DNA of 64,000 bases from Bacteroidales bacterium (GCA_023138875.1 JAGLOO010000013.1:1-64000), one strand, 5' to 3'. Shown: positions 38,684 to 47,007, numbered from the stretch's first letter. Notes: generated by a model from the sequence alone, not told the origin. Numbers and translations are program-made.

Positions 38684-39532
38684 ATGAATATTAAAGAATT
38701 ATACAGATTTCTTTCATCCAAATATCAAAATCTTTTCCTGGAGTACAATGTAAATTTTAAACCCAGGTATGGTCATGGTCTTCCTCCCCACAAACAATTG
38801 TATGAAATCATCAATGCCAACAGAAGTGCATATGCTGATTTGCTGCAGAAGGCGTTGACATATTCATCTGAGATCCACGAAATCAAAAAAAGTGATTCCG
38901 AGGCCAATCCACTGGTGCCTTCATGGAACAATGGTTTTTTACCGGGGCTGGACATCATCGGAATTTATACCATGCTTTCAGAATTTAAACCTGCAAAGTA
39001 TATTGAAATCGGATCGGGAAACTCAACCAAGGTGGCACATAAGGCCATCAAAGAGCAGGGCTTGTCTTCAAAGATTATATCTATAGATCCCCAACCAAGG
39101 GCAGAGATCGATGACCTGGCTGACAAAGTTGTCAGAGAACCGTTTGAGAATACTGATATGAACCTGATCCTGGAACTTCAGGAAAATGACATATTGTTCG
39201 TAGACAATTCTCACAGGATCCTTCCCAATTCAGATTCGATGGCTTTCTTTTTAGATGCAATGCCCAGATTAAACAAGGGTGTGATTGTTCATATTCACGA
39301 CATCTATCTTCCTTATGACTATCCCCGGTTCATGTGCGAGAGGTTCTATTCCGAACAATATGGATTGGCGATGTATCTACTCGCCAATCCACGTAAGTAT
39401 GAACCCCTTTTGCCCAACTACTTCATTTACGAAGATGAAGAACTGAGTTCCATCATTGAACCCGTCTGGAACCATCCGAATCTGGACGGTGTTGAAAGGC
39501 ACGGTGGTTCATTCTGGTTAAAAATCAACTAA
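38684..39532 (+). CDS. Class I SAM-dependent methyltransferase-like protein
   Basis: A 282-residue protein with a Rossmann methyltransferase core. Motif I is KYIEIGSGNSTKVAHKAIK (about residues 105-124), followed by IISIDPQPRAEID and DILFVDNSHRI. The H-x-H-D segment HIHDIYLPYDYP suggests a metal-assisted subgroup, as in some glycan or small-molecule methyltransferases. The substrate is unknown. It is convergent with the PadR-operon membrane gene, with only 10 bp between stops. Confidence 0.75.
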   Translation: MNIKELYRFLSSKYQNLFLEYNVNFKPRYGHGLPPHKQLYEIINANRSAYADLLQKALTYSSEIHEIKKSDSEANPLVPSWNNGFLPGLDIIGIYTMLSEFKPAKYIEIGSGNSTKVAHKAIKEQGLSSKIISIDPQPRAEIDDLADKVVREPFENTDMNLILELQENDILFVDNSHRILPNSDSMAFFLDAMPRLNKGVIVHIHDIYLPYDYPRFMCERFYSEQYGLAMYLLANPRKYEPLLPNYFIYEDEELSSIIEPVWNHPNLDGVERHGGSFWLKIN

Positions 39533-39542
39533 CCTGAATCTA

Positions 39543-40763
39543 TCAGTGATGCAGCAGGTAACTGATGGTCACATACTCACTCAGTGCAATTCCCTTTGAG
39601 GCATCGGTGAGCTTATAGTAGTTCTTCATCAATGGACCATTCGCCACATCCCTTGCACCATACTCATGTGGCCAGACCTTTCCGGTGAATTCCAGGTGAT
39701 CCTCGATCTGACTCAGAGTTACAGGGTCATTGATCATCTCTTCCAACATCTCCCGGTAACCGATAGCTGCCTGGGCAAACTCCCCTCCGCTACCGGTGTC
39801 CACAATGGCTTCGCGTCCGGCTCCCCGGTTATCAATACGCCTGACCTGCTCAATGGATACCCCTGGCTGTTTGATATGGGCGATCATCCCCTCCTGCATC
39901 TCTGCAATCATTATCTGCAATGACCTGGCTTTTTCATGGATAAGCGTCACTGTCTGAAGATTATCGGCATGAGCACTGTCACGGAACATTTCCATCAGAT
40001 GGGCGGTACGTTCCCGGGTTGCCTCCACACGGGCTTCATTGCTTACTGATTCCTTCATATAAGTGTCAAGCAGGTACTTTGACATGTTCACATTGGTAAA
40101 CAGCATCACAATGGAGATTCCCACCAGGAGCATGGCCACATAAGGCAGGCTGATCTTCTCTTTTCCTCCTCTCTGGAAAACATTCACCACGTACAATGGT
40201 ATAAATCCAATAATAAGAAAACCCAGACCGATCTCAATCATATGACCGGCGCCCGGCCAGTGCTGGATCTTAAACAATGCCGCGGCCAACAACAAGGCCA
40301 TGGTAAGGTAACCCACTATGGCATAAATGGGATTTTTCTTTTCAGTCTGCTCCCGGTAATTAACGATAAAATAGAGTGGCAGGAATACCAGTACAACCAG
40401 TGCAATTCCTACAGTGATCAGGATCCCGGCTCCGGGCCAGTGCATCTTCTTGAAGAATGCACCTACAATGGCAATCAGGGCCGATGATAAACCGAATAAA
40501 TACGTGAAATTTTTCATACGTTGAAATTTTTTATCTAATAACAATAGTGTCTGATGCTGGATCTCATATAACTGTTTTTCACCGATGGATTCGAGAACAC
40601 GATCATAGGACGAATCGAAATCGCTTCCTGCATTCATATCCTCCTCCACCATGCAGCATACATGGTCCAGCAGATCATCAATGAGCCGGTCACAGGTCAG
40701 TCCCCGACTAATAAGGTCGACCTTGATGCGTCCATAGTTGTCATCAATGGCAGCGGCAATCAT
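39543..40763 (-). CDS. PadR-linked membrane protein with duplicated GldL-like helical hairpin
   Basis: A 406-residue protein. Residues 1-75 are a helical cytoplasmic domain of the kind encoded beside PadR regulators (HAAS-like). Four to five transmembrane helices follow, in which KKMHWPGAG and KIQHWPGAG occur in two tandem copies about 65 residues apart, each followed by a hydrophobic helix (LITVGIALVVLVFLPLYF and MIEIGLGFLIIGFIPLYV). The K-x-x-HWPGAG motif is the one seen in GldL, the T9SS motor subunit. A long extracytoplasmic or coiled region (about 215-395) forms the C-terminal half. The gene follows padR with 1 bp between. The function is unknown. Confidence 0.72.
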   Translation of the reverse strand: MIAAAIDDNYGRIKVDLISRGLTCDRLIDDLLDHVCCMVEEDMNAGSDFDSSYDRVLESIGEKQLYEIQHQTLLLLDKKFQRMKNFTYLFGLSSALIAIVGAFFKKMHWPGAGILITVGIALVVLVFLPLYFIVNYREQTEKKNPIYAIVGYLTMALLLAAALFKIQHWPGAGHMIEIGLGFLIIGFIPLYVVNVFQRGGKEKISLPYVAMLLVGISIVMLFTNVNMSKYLLDTYMKESVSNEARVEATRERTAHLMEMFRDSAHADNLQTVTLIHEKARSLQIMIAEMQEGMIAHIKQPGVSIEQVRRIDNRGAGREAIVDTGSGGEFAQAAIGYREMLEEMINDPVTLSQIEDHLEFTGKVWPHEYGARDVANGPLMKNYYKLTDASKGIALSEYVTISYLLHH

Positions 40764-40764
40764 T

Positions 40765-41097
40765 TCAGGCAGGGGTTGGTTTGAGCACGTAAGTCAGTGT
40801 AGTGACAAAATCAAAGAATTCATCCACTCTCTGCTCCGTCCACGACCTTCCTGTCTCAGTAAGGGTGTAATACTTCCGGACACGTTTCCCGATATATTCC
40901 GTTTCGGTTGTGATGTGTCCGTCGGCTTCCAGTTTATGCAAAACCGGGTAGAGTGCTCCGAATGTGAGTTTGATCTTACCGGTAGAGAGCTCTTCCACCT
41001 TTTTGGTAATCTCATACCCGTACATCCGTCCGTTGTCGGCCAACAACTTCAGAACGATCGTTCTTAAGGTACCTTTTAACAAATCATTTGCTATCAT
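40765..41097 (-). CDS. PadR family transcriptional regulator
   Basis: A 110-residue winged-helix regulator of the short PadR class: KGTLRTIVLKLLADNGRMYG, EITKKVEELS, LTFGALYPVLHKLEADG and the wing GKRVRKYYTLTETG. It probably represses its own operon with the membrane protein downstream. The start is followed upstream by an AT-rich near-palindrome that could be its operator. Confidence 0.93.
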   Translation of the reverse strand: MIANDLLKGTLRTIVLKLLADNGRMYGYEITKKVEELSTGKIKLTFGALYPVLHKLEADGHITTETEYIGKRVRKYYTLTETGRSWTEQRVDEFFDFVTTLTYVLKPTPA

Positions 41098-41118
41098 GGG
41101 AACAAATATATAACATTA

Positions 41119-41143
41119 TTATATATATGCATATTATATATAA
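41119..41143. promoter_or_regulatory. AT-rich near-palindrome upstream of padR
   Basis: A near-palindromic stretch around ATATGCATAT, 22 bp before the padR ATG. A TTATTATATATAT sequence is repeated directly about 30 bp away. PadR proteins often bind such AT-rich inverted repeats over their own promoter; autoregulation is inferred. The rest of the 41098-41344 gap holds no clear gene. Confidence 0.4.
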
Positions 41144-41344
41144 GTTTATTATATATATTTTTACACCCTCACCTGGTCCTCTGAAAAAAAAAGAAAAAAA
41201 ATGTCCGATTTCGGGTAACAATTCAAAGGTGAATCTGATTAAACGTATGAGAAAGGAATATTCTGCAGGAATGGAATGTTCATTTTCCATATGCAGGCTT
41301 CTCAAGAAATTGGTATGTATTCACTTATAACTTAATAAGCTTCT

Positions 41345-41512
41345 ATGAGAACCACTGTTAACAAATCCGGTAAAGAGGAGATCATTTTTCTCTCCCAGAC
41401 GGACAAGGATATCCTGATCTATATGTCCAGTGATGTGTGGATCACTCCTGAACTAAAGAAGTTCAAGAACGAGATCCTTGAAAGATTAGAAGAAAGCGAC
41501 CCTGCTAATTAA
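41345..41512 (+). CDS. 55-residue hypothetical protein
   Basis: A short frame from ATG to TAA encoding 55 residues, beginning MRTTVNKSGKEEIIFLSQTD and ending EILERLEESDPAN. Composition is protein-like, with a beta-rich first half and an amphipathic C-terminal helix. I recognise no domain. It lies 27 bp before the HNH-like gene on the same strand and may be its operon partner. Confidence 0.5.
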   Translation: MRTTVNKSGKEEIIFLSQTDKDILIYMSSDVWITPELKKFKNEILERLEESDPAN

Positions 41513-41539
41513 TGCTGATTCGAAACTATTAAAGAGAAC

Positions 41540-41785
41540 ATGATGAACGGAAAAGTGAACGAATGGAGTGATTCAGTAAAAAAGAAAGTCTGGAAAAAGG
41601 GCAAGATCAATCCCGACTATTCACCGGATGTATTGCGATGGGATACACACGGTAATATTATGATGTGGTCGGAATATGGCCGGATCGATTCAAAATTCGG
41701 ATGGGACATTGACCTTATCGACCCGGTAATGGAAGAGGATATTGAAAACCTTCAGCCATTCAATAAATGGTGCAGAACTGATTAG
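41540..41785 (+). CDS. Degenerate HNH-like small protein
   Basis: An 81-residue protein whose layout follows small HNH proteins: KKVWKKGKINPDYSPDVLRWD, then GNIMMWSEYG, SKFGWDIDLIDPV and ENLQPFNKW. In active relatives the third block reads GWEIDHI; here the catalytic His position is Leu (IDLI), so nuclease activity is doubtful. A binding or regulatory role is possible. Two adjacent ATGs (41540, 41543) are possible starts. It sits between the 55-aa gene and the GG-leader peptide gene. Confidence 0.65.
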   Translation: MMNGKVNEWSDSVKKKVWKKGKINPDYSPDVLRWDTHGNIMMWSEYGRIDSKFGWDIDLIDPVMEEDIENLQPFNKWCRTD

Positions 41786-41965
41786 CCACTCCAGAAATTT
41801 TGGATTCGCCCGAAGACAGGTGGAATTTGCAGTGCCCGGGAACATCATTATGATACTCCCCCTCACTGCACCATCTGTCTTTATTTTGAATTTTCTGAGG
41901 CAATCCGGGTAACAATTGTTTGCCGTTTCTGATTAAACTACAGTTTCAACCAAAAACATTTAATC

Positions 41966-42103
41966 ATGAAAAGAACAACAACGGCAAAAACTGACCTGGA
42001 AGCCAGGTTCGTTGCAGAAAAAATGGACAACAAAAAATTGAATTTCCTCAGAGGCGGAGATGGTGATGGCGGTGAGGGTGCCACAAGTCCCTGGCCTACA
42101 TGA
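41966..42103 (+). CDS. 45-residue double-glycine-leader peptide (putative RiPP/secreted peptide precursor)
   Basis: A small gene encoding 45 residues with a leader ending KMDNKKLNFLRGG. Relative to the GG, hydrophobic residues occupy -4 (Leu), -7 (Leu) and -12 (Met), as in double-glycine leaders cut by C39 peptidases. The core would be DGDGGEGATSPWPT, a Gly/acidic segment ending in a Trp-Pro motif, without Cys, so no lanthionine or disulfide is expected. No C39 transporter or modification enzyme is encoded in the window. The TPR-CHAT gene begins 91 bp downstream. Its role as a substrate or signal is inference. Confidence 0.6.
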   Translation: MKRTTTAKTDLEARFVAEKMDNKKLNFLRGGDGDGGEGATSPWPT

Positions 42104-42169
42104 CAGGCTGCTACGTTCCTTAAAAAACAACTGTTTCAATATTCAGGGCCATTAATTTGAATATATTTA

Positions 42170-42191
42170 CAGCAGGATCATTAACCTGCTG
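42170..42191 (+). promoter_or_regulatory. Hairpin directly before the TTG start of the CHAT gene
   Basis: CAGCAGG, eight-base loop, CCTGCTG forms a perfect 7-bp stem ending three bases before the TTG start. It would cover the translation initiation region and could limit synthesis of the protease. Confidence 0.45.
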
Positions 42192-42194
42192 GAA

Positions 42195-44954
42195 TTGAGA
42201 AGGCTCTTTTGCTTAATTTTCATCATTGCATTCGGTGGTATTATAGCCGCCTCCTGCCAGGACCCGGCGGTAACGGCCCGCCGGCTGTACCTTGCTTATG
42301 ATTCTGCATGGGTGAAAGGTGACTTTAACAAGTCCGAATTGTACCTCAACCGTATCCTTGACGGCGGGTACCAGCTGCCCGGTCTTAACATGGCCATTGT
42401 CCATAACGCCCTTGGCCTGGTCTGTTACGAAACGGGTAGAATTAAGGAAGCACTTCAGTACTACCGGGATGCAGAAGCCCTCAGTTCCGGGACCGGTCCG
42501 GGGCCTGTAAGCATGCGGATCAGAATCTATAATAACATTGCCCTGCTCCATAACTGGCTCGGTGATTACACCAATGCACTGGAACATTATAACAAAGCCA
42601 TCAGGCTGCTGGATTCTGTCCCATCCAGGGATGAGGCCTATTTCAGCCAGTTATCCAGGCTCCAGTTCAACAAAGGTGTTGTCTATTTCAAGCTGGGACG
42701 GCCGGAAGAAGCGCTCGATATCCTGAAGGAGAGTGAACGGATCAAGGAGGTTCATGGCCACGAATACCTGGGAAGCGTTTATTTCAATCTTGCACGTGTG
42801 TACCAGTTGCTAGGTGAACCAGGCCTCTCCAGAGAATACTACAATAAGAGCATTGACCACTGGACCGCCGAATATGATGCAGGGTATTATCAGCTTGCCA
42901 ATGTCTACCTTCATTTCGGGCAGTATCTGGTGGATCGGGGGGAAGTTGAACAGGGTTTAAGCTGCTTTCAGGAGGCTCTTCAGAACTATACTGCAAATTA
43001 CGGTATAAAGCATCCCCTAACCTCGGGTTGCTACGAGCAGATGGCCGGGTACTACCTGGACCGGGGCGATTTCAGGCAGGCCCTTGAATTGGTTCAGCTT
43101 GCATTGATATCGGTATCCGGTGATTTCAATGATAAAAACATCTTTACCAATCCGGCCGGAGAAAGTTCCTTCCACGATCTGACCCTCTTGAAGGGCTATG
43201 CCACCAAATCAAAGGCGCTGGAGGGCCTGGCAAAAAAAGAAGAGAGTGAAGACCGTAAGCTGGAGATCCTTACAGCTGCCCTGGAGACCAACAGCCGTTC
43301 CATTGACGTGCTTCACCGGCTCCAGGGATCCTACCTTTCCAGGGAGAGCCGCATCTATCTTACATCGGGACAAAAAGAGCTGTTCAGCACCGGGATCCGG
43401 CTGAATCTGCAGTTATTTGAGCTTTTCGGACAGGAACTATATAGAGAACAGGCTTTCCTGATGGCTGCCCGGGGTAAGTCCAATGAACTGTTGTTTGAAA
43501 TGAAGTCAAAGGAGTCTCTATACCTGGAGAGCCTGCCCGACACACTTGCATTGTCCATATCGGAACTGAAGCAACAGATAGACCAATATTCAAACCTGAT
43601 CCAGGTTGAAAACATGGAAGTCCAGCCCGATTCCGGAAAGCTTGCAGCCTGGAAGGAACAGCTGTTTTACACACGGGATAGTTTCAACCGGCAAATGGAA
43701 CATCTTTTTCTGGAGCATCCCCAGATCGGACAATTCAAATCCTTGGACATCGATTTTTCAATGGAACGGATCCGTCAGAATCTGAGGAGAAAGGAGACCC
43801 TGGTGGAGTATTTCATCTCTAATCCAGATAGAACCGGATCGAAAAAATTATTTGTATTTGTTGTAACGGAAAAAGAGTGTCATGTCCACCAGGATCAGAT
43901 CGACAGCGCTTTCCACCGGGAGCTGGATATCGTGTTGGGAAACCTTCATGAATTCAATCCTTACAGGGAAACCCCTCTGCGCTATGACAGCCTGAAGACC
44001 GCATTATTCGGGATCTACCAACAATTTGTTGAACCCGTTGAATCCCTTTTCAGGGGGGAAAAACTGGTCATTGTACCCGATGAGGAACTTGCATATCTGC
44101 CCTTCGGAGCTCTGATCGACCGTTATGAACCTGAAACCATCCTGAACTATGCCGGCTTGTCCTATCTTATGAACCAATACGATATTACCTATATGTATAA
44201 TTCCCAGCTGATCAAGAAAGAAAAGCGGCGTCAACTGCAATTCCCCCGGATCATGGCATGGGTACCTGAATATGCCACTTCTACTGAAGCCAGCATCAGG
44301 AACCTGGAGGGATTTTCTGAAGAGGTCCGGGAAATATTAGAAATCGTAAAAGGCAGAAGCATCCGAAACCCGGATAAAGGTGAAGCGGAAAGGCTCCTGG
44401 AGGAAGATGCGGTAATACATCTGGCCATGCACGCCCTGGCTGGTGAAAAGGCCGGTGGATCGCCCTATTTCATCCTGGATGCAGAAAAGGATTCTTTTCT
44501 TACCAACCGTTTGCATGATTACGAGATTAATGCCCTGACCCTCTCCTCTCCGATGGTGGTACTGAGCAGTTGTAGATCAGGAGGTGGACAGCTGCAGGGT
44601 GGTGAAGGAATCATGAGCCTTTCAAGGAGCTTTCTCATGGCTGGTGCACAATCGGTGGTCCATACCCTGTGGCCTGTGGAAGATGCAAGGGGTTCTGAAC
44701 TTATGGTGGAATACTACCGTGAACTGAAGCGGGGGAAATCGAAGAGCAGCGCTCTTACCAGGGCCAAGCAACAATACCTGGCCGATACTCCTTTATCCTA
44801 TACCCATCCATATTACTGGGCTGCATACCAGATCACCGGAAATCCGGCTCCCCTATCCGGCAAATGGAAATTTGTATTTTTTCCCGTACTAATCCTGGTG
44901 ATCTCTCTCTCCCTTTATTACTTAATCCGGCGGAGCTTTCTCTCAAGGGATTGA
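42195..44954 (+). CDS. Exported TPR-CHAT caspase-like protein
   Basis: A 919-residue protein. Residues 1-21 are a signal sequence with possible lipobox (IIAASC). Tetratricopeptide repeats fill about 25-330, a helical linker runs to about 590, and a CHAT (caspase-like) domain covers about 600-890. The C-terminus has a hydrophobic helix (about 892-912) and a basic tail. The catalytic dyad is intact: H746 in IHLAMHA and C793 in VVLSSCRSGGG, with the supporting GGEGIMSLSRSF and HTLWPVED segments. CHAT proteins are cysteine proteases. The TPRs probably bind a protein ligand, and the signal and tail suggest action outside the cytoplasm. The start is TTG, with no upstream ATG in frame. The 3' end overlaps the convergent TPR gene by 37 bp. 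Confidence 0.88.
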   Translation: MRRLFCLIFIIAFGGIIAASCQDPAVTARRLYLAYDSAWVKGDFNKSELYLNRILDGGYQLPGLNMAIVHNALGLVCYETGRIKEALQYYRDAEALSSGTGPGPVSMRIRIYNNIALLHNWLGDYTNALEHYNKAIRLLDSVPSRDEAYFSQLSRLQFNKGVVYFKLGRPEEALDILKESERIKEVHGHEYLGSVYFNLARVYQLLGEPGLSREYYNKSIDHWTAEYDAGYYQLANVYLHFGQYLVDRGEVEQGLSCFQEALQNYTANYGIKHPLTSGCYEQMAGYYLDRGDFRQALELVQLALISVSGDFNDKNIFTNPAGESSFHDLTLLKGYATKSKALEGLAKKEESEDRKLEILTAALETNSRSIDVLHRLQGSYLSRESRIYLTSGQKELFSTGIRLNLQLFELFGQELYREQAFLMAARGKSNELLFEMKSKESLYLESLPDTLALSISELKQQIDQYSNLIQVENMEVQPDSGKLAAWKEQLFYTRDSFNRQMEHLFLEHPQIGQFKSLDIDFSMERIRQNLRRKETLVEYFISNPDRTGSKKLFVFVVTEKECHVHQDQIDSAFHRELDIVLGNLHEFNPYRETPLRYDSLKTALFGIYQQFVEPVESLFRGEKLVIVPDEELAYLPFGALIDRYEPETILNYAGLSYLMNQYDITYMYNSQLIKKEKRRQLQFPRIMAWVPEYATSTEASIRNLEGFSEEVREILEIVKGRSIRNPDKGEAERLLEEDAVIHLAMHALAGEKAGGSPYFILDAEKDSFLTNRLHDYEINALTLSSPMVVLSSCRSGGGQLQGGEGIMSLSRSFLMAGAQSVVHTLWPVEDARGSELMVEYYRELKRGKSKSSALTRAKQQYLADTPLSYTHPYYWAAYQITGNPAPLSGKWKFVFFPVLILVISLSLYYLIRRSFLSRD

Positions 44955-45727
44955 GCATCCTCTTTGTACATCCCATCGTAGGCGTCCAGTTGAGAAAGAA
45001 GATCCCTGGCTTTTTCAACATCGCCAGTTTTCAGATAACAAAGGCTCAGGTACCAGGATGCCTCGGGCAAGTAACGGTAGTTGTCTTCAATGTAACTATC
45101 CAGGATATCCCTGGCGATACCGTATTGTTCAAGTGCCATGTAGGTCAGGCCGGTAAACAATTGTACTTCAGGCTGATCGCTATGAACAGATCCCATTTGG
45201 TTAAACAGGAGGTTCGATTGTTCATAGTTCCCTTGAATATAACTATTAATGCCTTCAGACAGGTTCAGGTAGAGGTCATTAGCCTCCCCACGCTGTGAGT
45301 AATCGGATGCATCCAGTGGTTCATAATAGTCCCGGAATAACCGGTCGGGCGTCGTGAAGGGCAAAAATACCCTGAGGATGACCAGGACGGCAATTGCAGC
45401 TGCGATTGCAGAAGAATAGATGAATCTGTGCCTGATTAAACCTGAAATACCATTGTGCCGCCCGGAAGGCATTTCCTGTTCATTTGAATCACTTTCAAAA
45501 GCAAGTTCAGCCAGCTTCTCAGCCTCATCGAGATAAGGATCCGATTTCATCTCTTCCAGTTGGATCTTCGCTTTCAAATAGTCCTTAACCTGCATATTCA
45601 ACCTGTACGATTCAGAAAGCTCAGGATCTTCCAACAATTCCTGTTCGATCGTTACAACCTCTTCAGGAGCCAGATCATCGTAGATATAATTGGCCAGCCG
45701 AATACTTCTATCTGAATTGCGATTCAT
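44918..45727 (-). CDS. Membrane-spanning TPR protein, probable anti-sigma factor
   Basis: A 269-residue protein. The N-terminal cytoplasmic part (1-100) contains NYIYDDLAPEEVVTIEQELL, which looks like a zinc-less anti-sigma segment. One transmembrane helix (about 101-121) is followed by a periplasmic part with two or three TPR-like units (IQGNYEQSNLLFNQ, ALEQYGIARDILDSY, KTGDVEKARDLLSQL). The ECF sigma gene precedes it by 14 bp, giving the usual sigma/anti-sigma order. The TPRs could sense an envelope partner, possibly the CHAT protein encoded convergently. Confidence 0.7.
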   Translation of the reverse strand: MNRNSDRSIRLANYIYDDLAPEEVVTIEQELLEDPELSESYRLNMQVKDYLKAKIQLEEMKSDPYLDEAEKLAELAFESDSNEQEMPSGRHNGISGLIRHRFIYSSAIAAAIAVLVILRVFLPFTTPDRLFRDYYEPLDASDYSQRGEANDLYLNLSEGINSYIQGNYEQSNLLFNQMGSVHSDQPEVQLFTGLTYMALEQYGIARDILDSYIEDNYRYLPEASWYLSLCYLKTGDVEKARDLLSQLDAYDGMYKEDAQSLERKLRRIK

Positions 45728-45741
45728 CAGTTCTTATTGGA

Positions 45742-46329
45742 TTATTTCACAACTTCTATTTGCTCAGTCTCCTTTATTTTGATATAATCCGGGTGATTTT
45801 CAATCATCCTCATGAGGTAGCTATGACACAAGCTCTTTCTCTTTCTCACATAGCCATAAGTAAATCCGAGATTTTCTGCAATAACCCTGGGAGATATTTC
45901 TTTGAAGTATCCCTTGAGTATCTCCTTACAAACTGTTTCCAGTTTTTCGAAATTCTCCCAGAAAATCGTTCTGTAAAGCTCAAAGTCGGAATCTTCAGTA
46001 AAATCCCTGACAGGTGTCGTATCGAGCTTGCGTACATGATAGTTCCTGGCAGCAATCTGCTTCTCCAGCTGCTGCCTCCATTGCTTATTGCACAGGGCAT
46101 ATATCAGTGTACCCAGTTTGCTTGTTAGTTTAAAGTCTTCCTTATCCACCAACCGGATAAGCGCAATCAATCCTTCGTTGAATACATCCTGAGCATCTTC
46201 CGGACTACCGCCCATTTCCATAACCATGAGCCTGATGCTATCCTGGAACTTCACCTGAAGGTACTTAAATACATTATCGTCCCGGTTCCGGATTCCATTT
46301 ATAATAATATCATCGGTGAGACTACTCAT
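45742..46329 (-). CDS. ECF-type RNA polymerase sigma factor
   Basis: A 195-residue sigma-70-family protein with region 2 (GGSPEDAQDVFNEGLIALIR) and region 4 (ISPRVIAENLGFTYGYVRKR). It would direct transcription of an envelope or stress regulon. It forms an operon with the TPR membrane protein and is convergent with the TPR-CHAT gene. The 318-bp gap upstream (46330-46647) holds promoters for this gene and the lysine-rich gene; no other feature is clear there. Confidence 0.88.
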   Translation of the reverse strand: MSSLTDDIIINGIRNRDDNVFKYLQVKFQDSIRLMVMEMGGSPEDAQDVFNEGLIALIRLVDKEDFKLTSKLGTLIYALCNKQWRQQLEKQIAARNYHVRKLDTTPVRDFTEDSDFELYRTIFWENFEKLETVCKEILKGYFKEISPRVIAENLGFTYGYVRKRKSLCHSYLMRMIENHPDYIKIKETEQIEVVK

Positions 46330-46647
46330 GCAATTGACTGTAATTTCTATTGGTTGTTCTTTTTTACAAATTTAACAAAAGAATCTAAGTATTGACCAAA
46401 GCAATTAATGGAACTAATTTACGAAATATATTTTGAATTTTCAAGCTCAACTTCTCCATATCAGCCAGATGAGCAGCACAATACCAAGATCATAGACTGT
46501 TCCTCATTCGGGTTTTAAGTCAGGATTTATTCTTGCTCTGTCCAAAACCGTTTGAAGACTTTAAAAATTTTGAGAATGTTAAATGGGAATGAATAAAAAA
46601 TCATACCTTGGAATTTGAAAATACAACTCTTTATATATTAAACAACT
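46330..46647. other. Divergent intergenic region
   Basis: An AT-rich 318-bp region between the ECF sigma gene (minus) and the lysine-rich gene (plus). No convincing reading frame, RNA gene or strong palindrome was seen; it presumably carries both promoters. Confidence 0.5.
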
Positions 46648-47007
46648 ATGGCCAAGAAAAAAGCAAACAAGAAGGAACTCAAGAAGAAGGACGCAAAGAA
46701 AAAAGCAAACAAGAAGGAGCTCAAGAAAAAATACACAAAGAAAAAAGACGCTAAGAAAAAGAAAAGCAAGAAGAAAAATTCTAAAAAGAAGTTGAAAAAG
46801 GTACAACCCTTATCTGGTGCTACACTCCAACCAAAAGCCCAGGAAAACGAGTTCACAGATCACAGTTCCAACTACAAGGTGTTAGATGCAGTTAAGAAGC
46901 TTAGATCCCTTAAAAACCCGGAAGAGCTTCTTGCATTTACAAAAGGTGAGAAAAGACTTACCATTAAAAAGGTCATCCCGGCGGCCATGAAACGCCTGAA
47001 AAAATAG
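46648..47007 (+). CDS. Lysine-rich histone-H1-like protein
   Basis: A 119-residue, very basic protein. Lysines make up 31 of the first 51 residues. AKKKANKKELKKK occurs twice exactly (residues 2-14 and 16-28), then further KKK blocks follow. The DNA shows a near-identical 42-bp tandem duplication. Residues 60-119 are a normal-composition domain (YKVLDAVKKLRSLKNPEELL … LTIKKVIPAAMKRL). Lys-rich tails of this kind bind DNA or RNA (Hc1/AlgP/HupB-like), so a nucleoid or RNA-binding role is plausible. No family is recognised for the C-terminal domain. Confidence 0.75.
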   Translation: MAKKKANKKELKKKDAKKKANKKELKKKYTKKKDAKKKKSKKKNSKKKLKKVQPLSGATLQPKAQENEFTDHSSNYKVLDAVKKLRSLKNPEELLAFTKGEKRLTIKKVIPAAMKRLKK

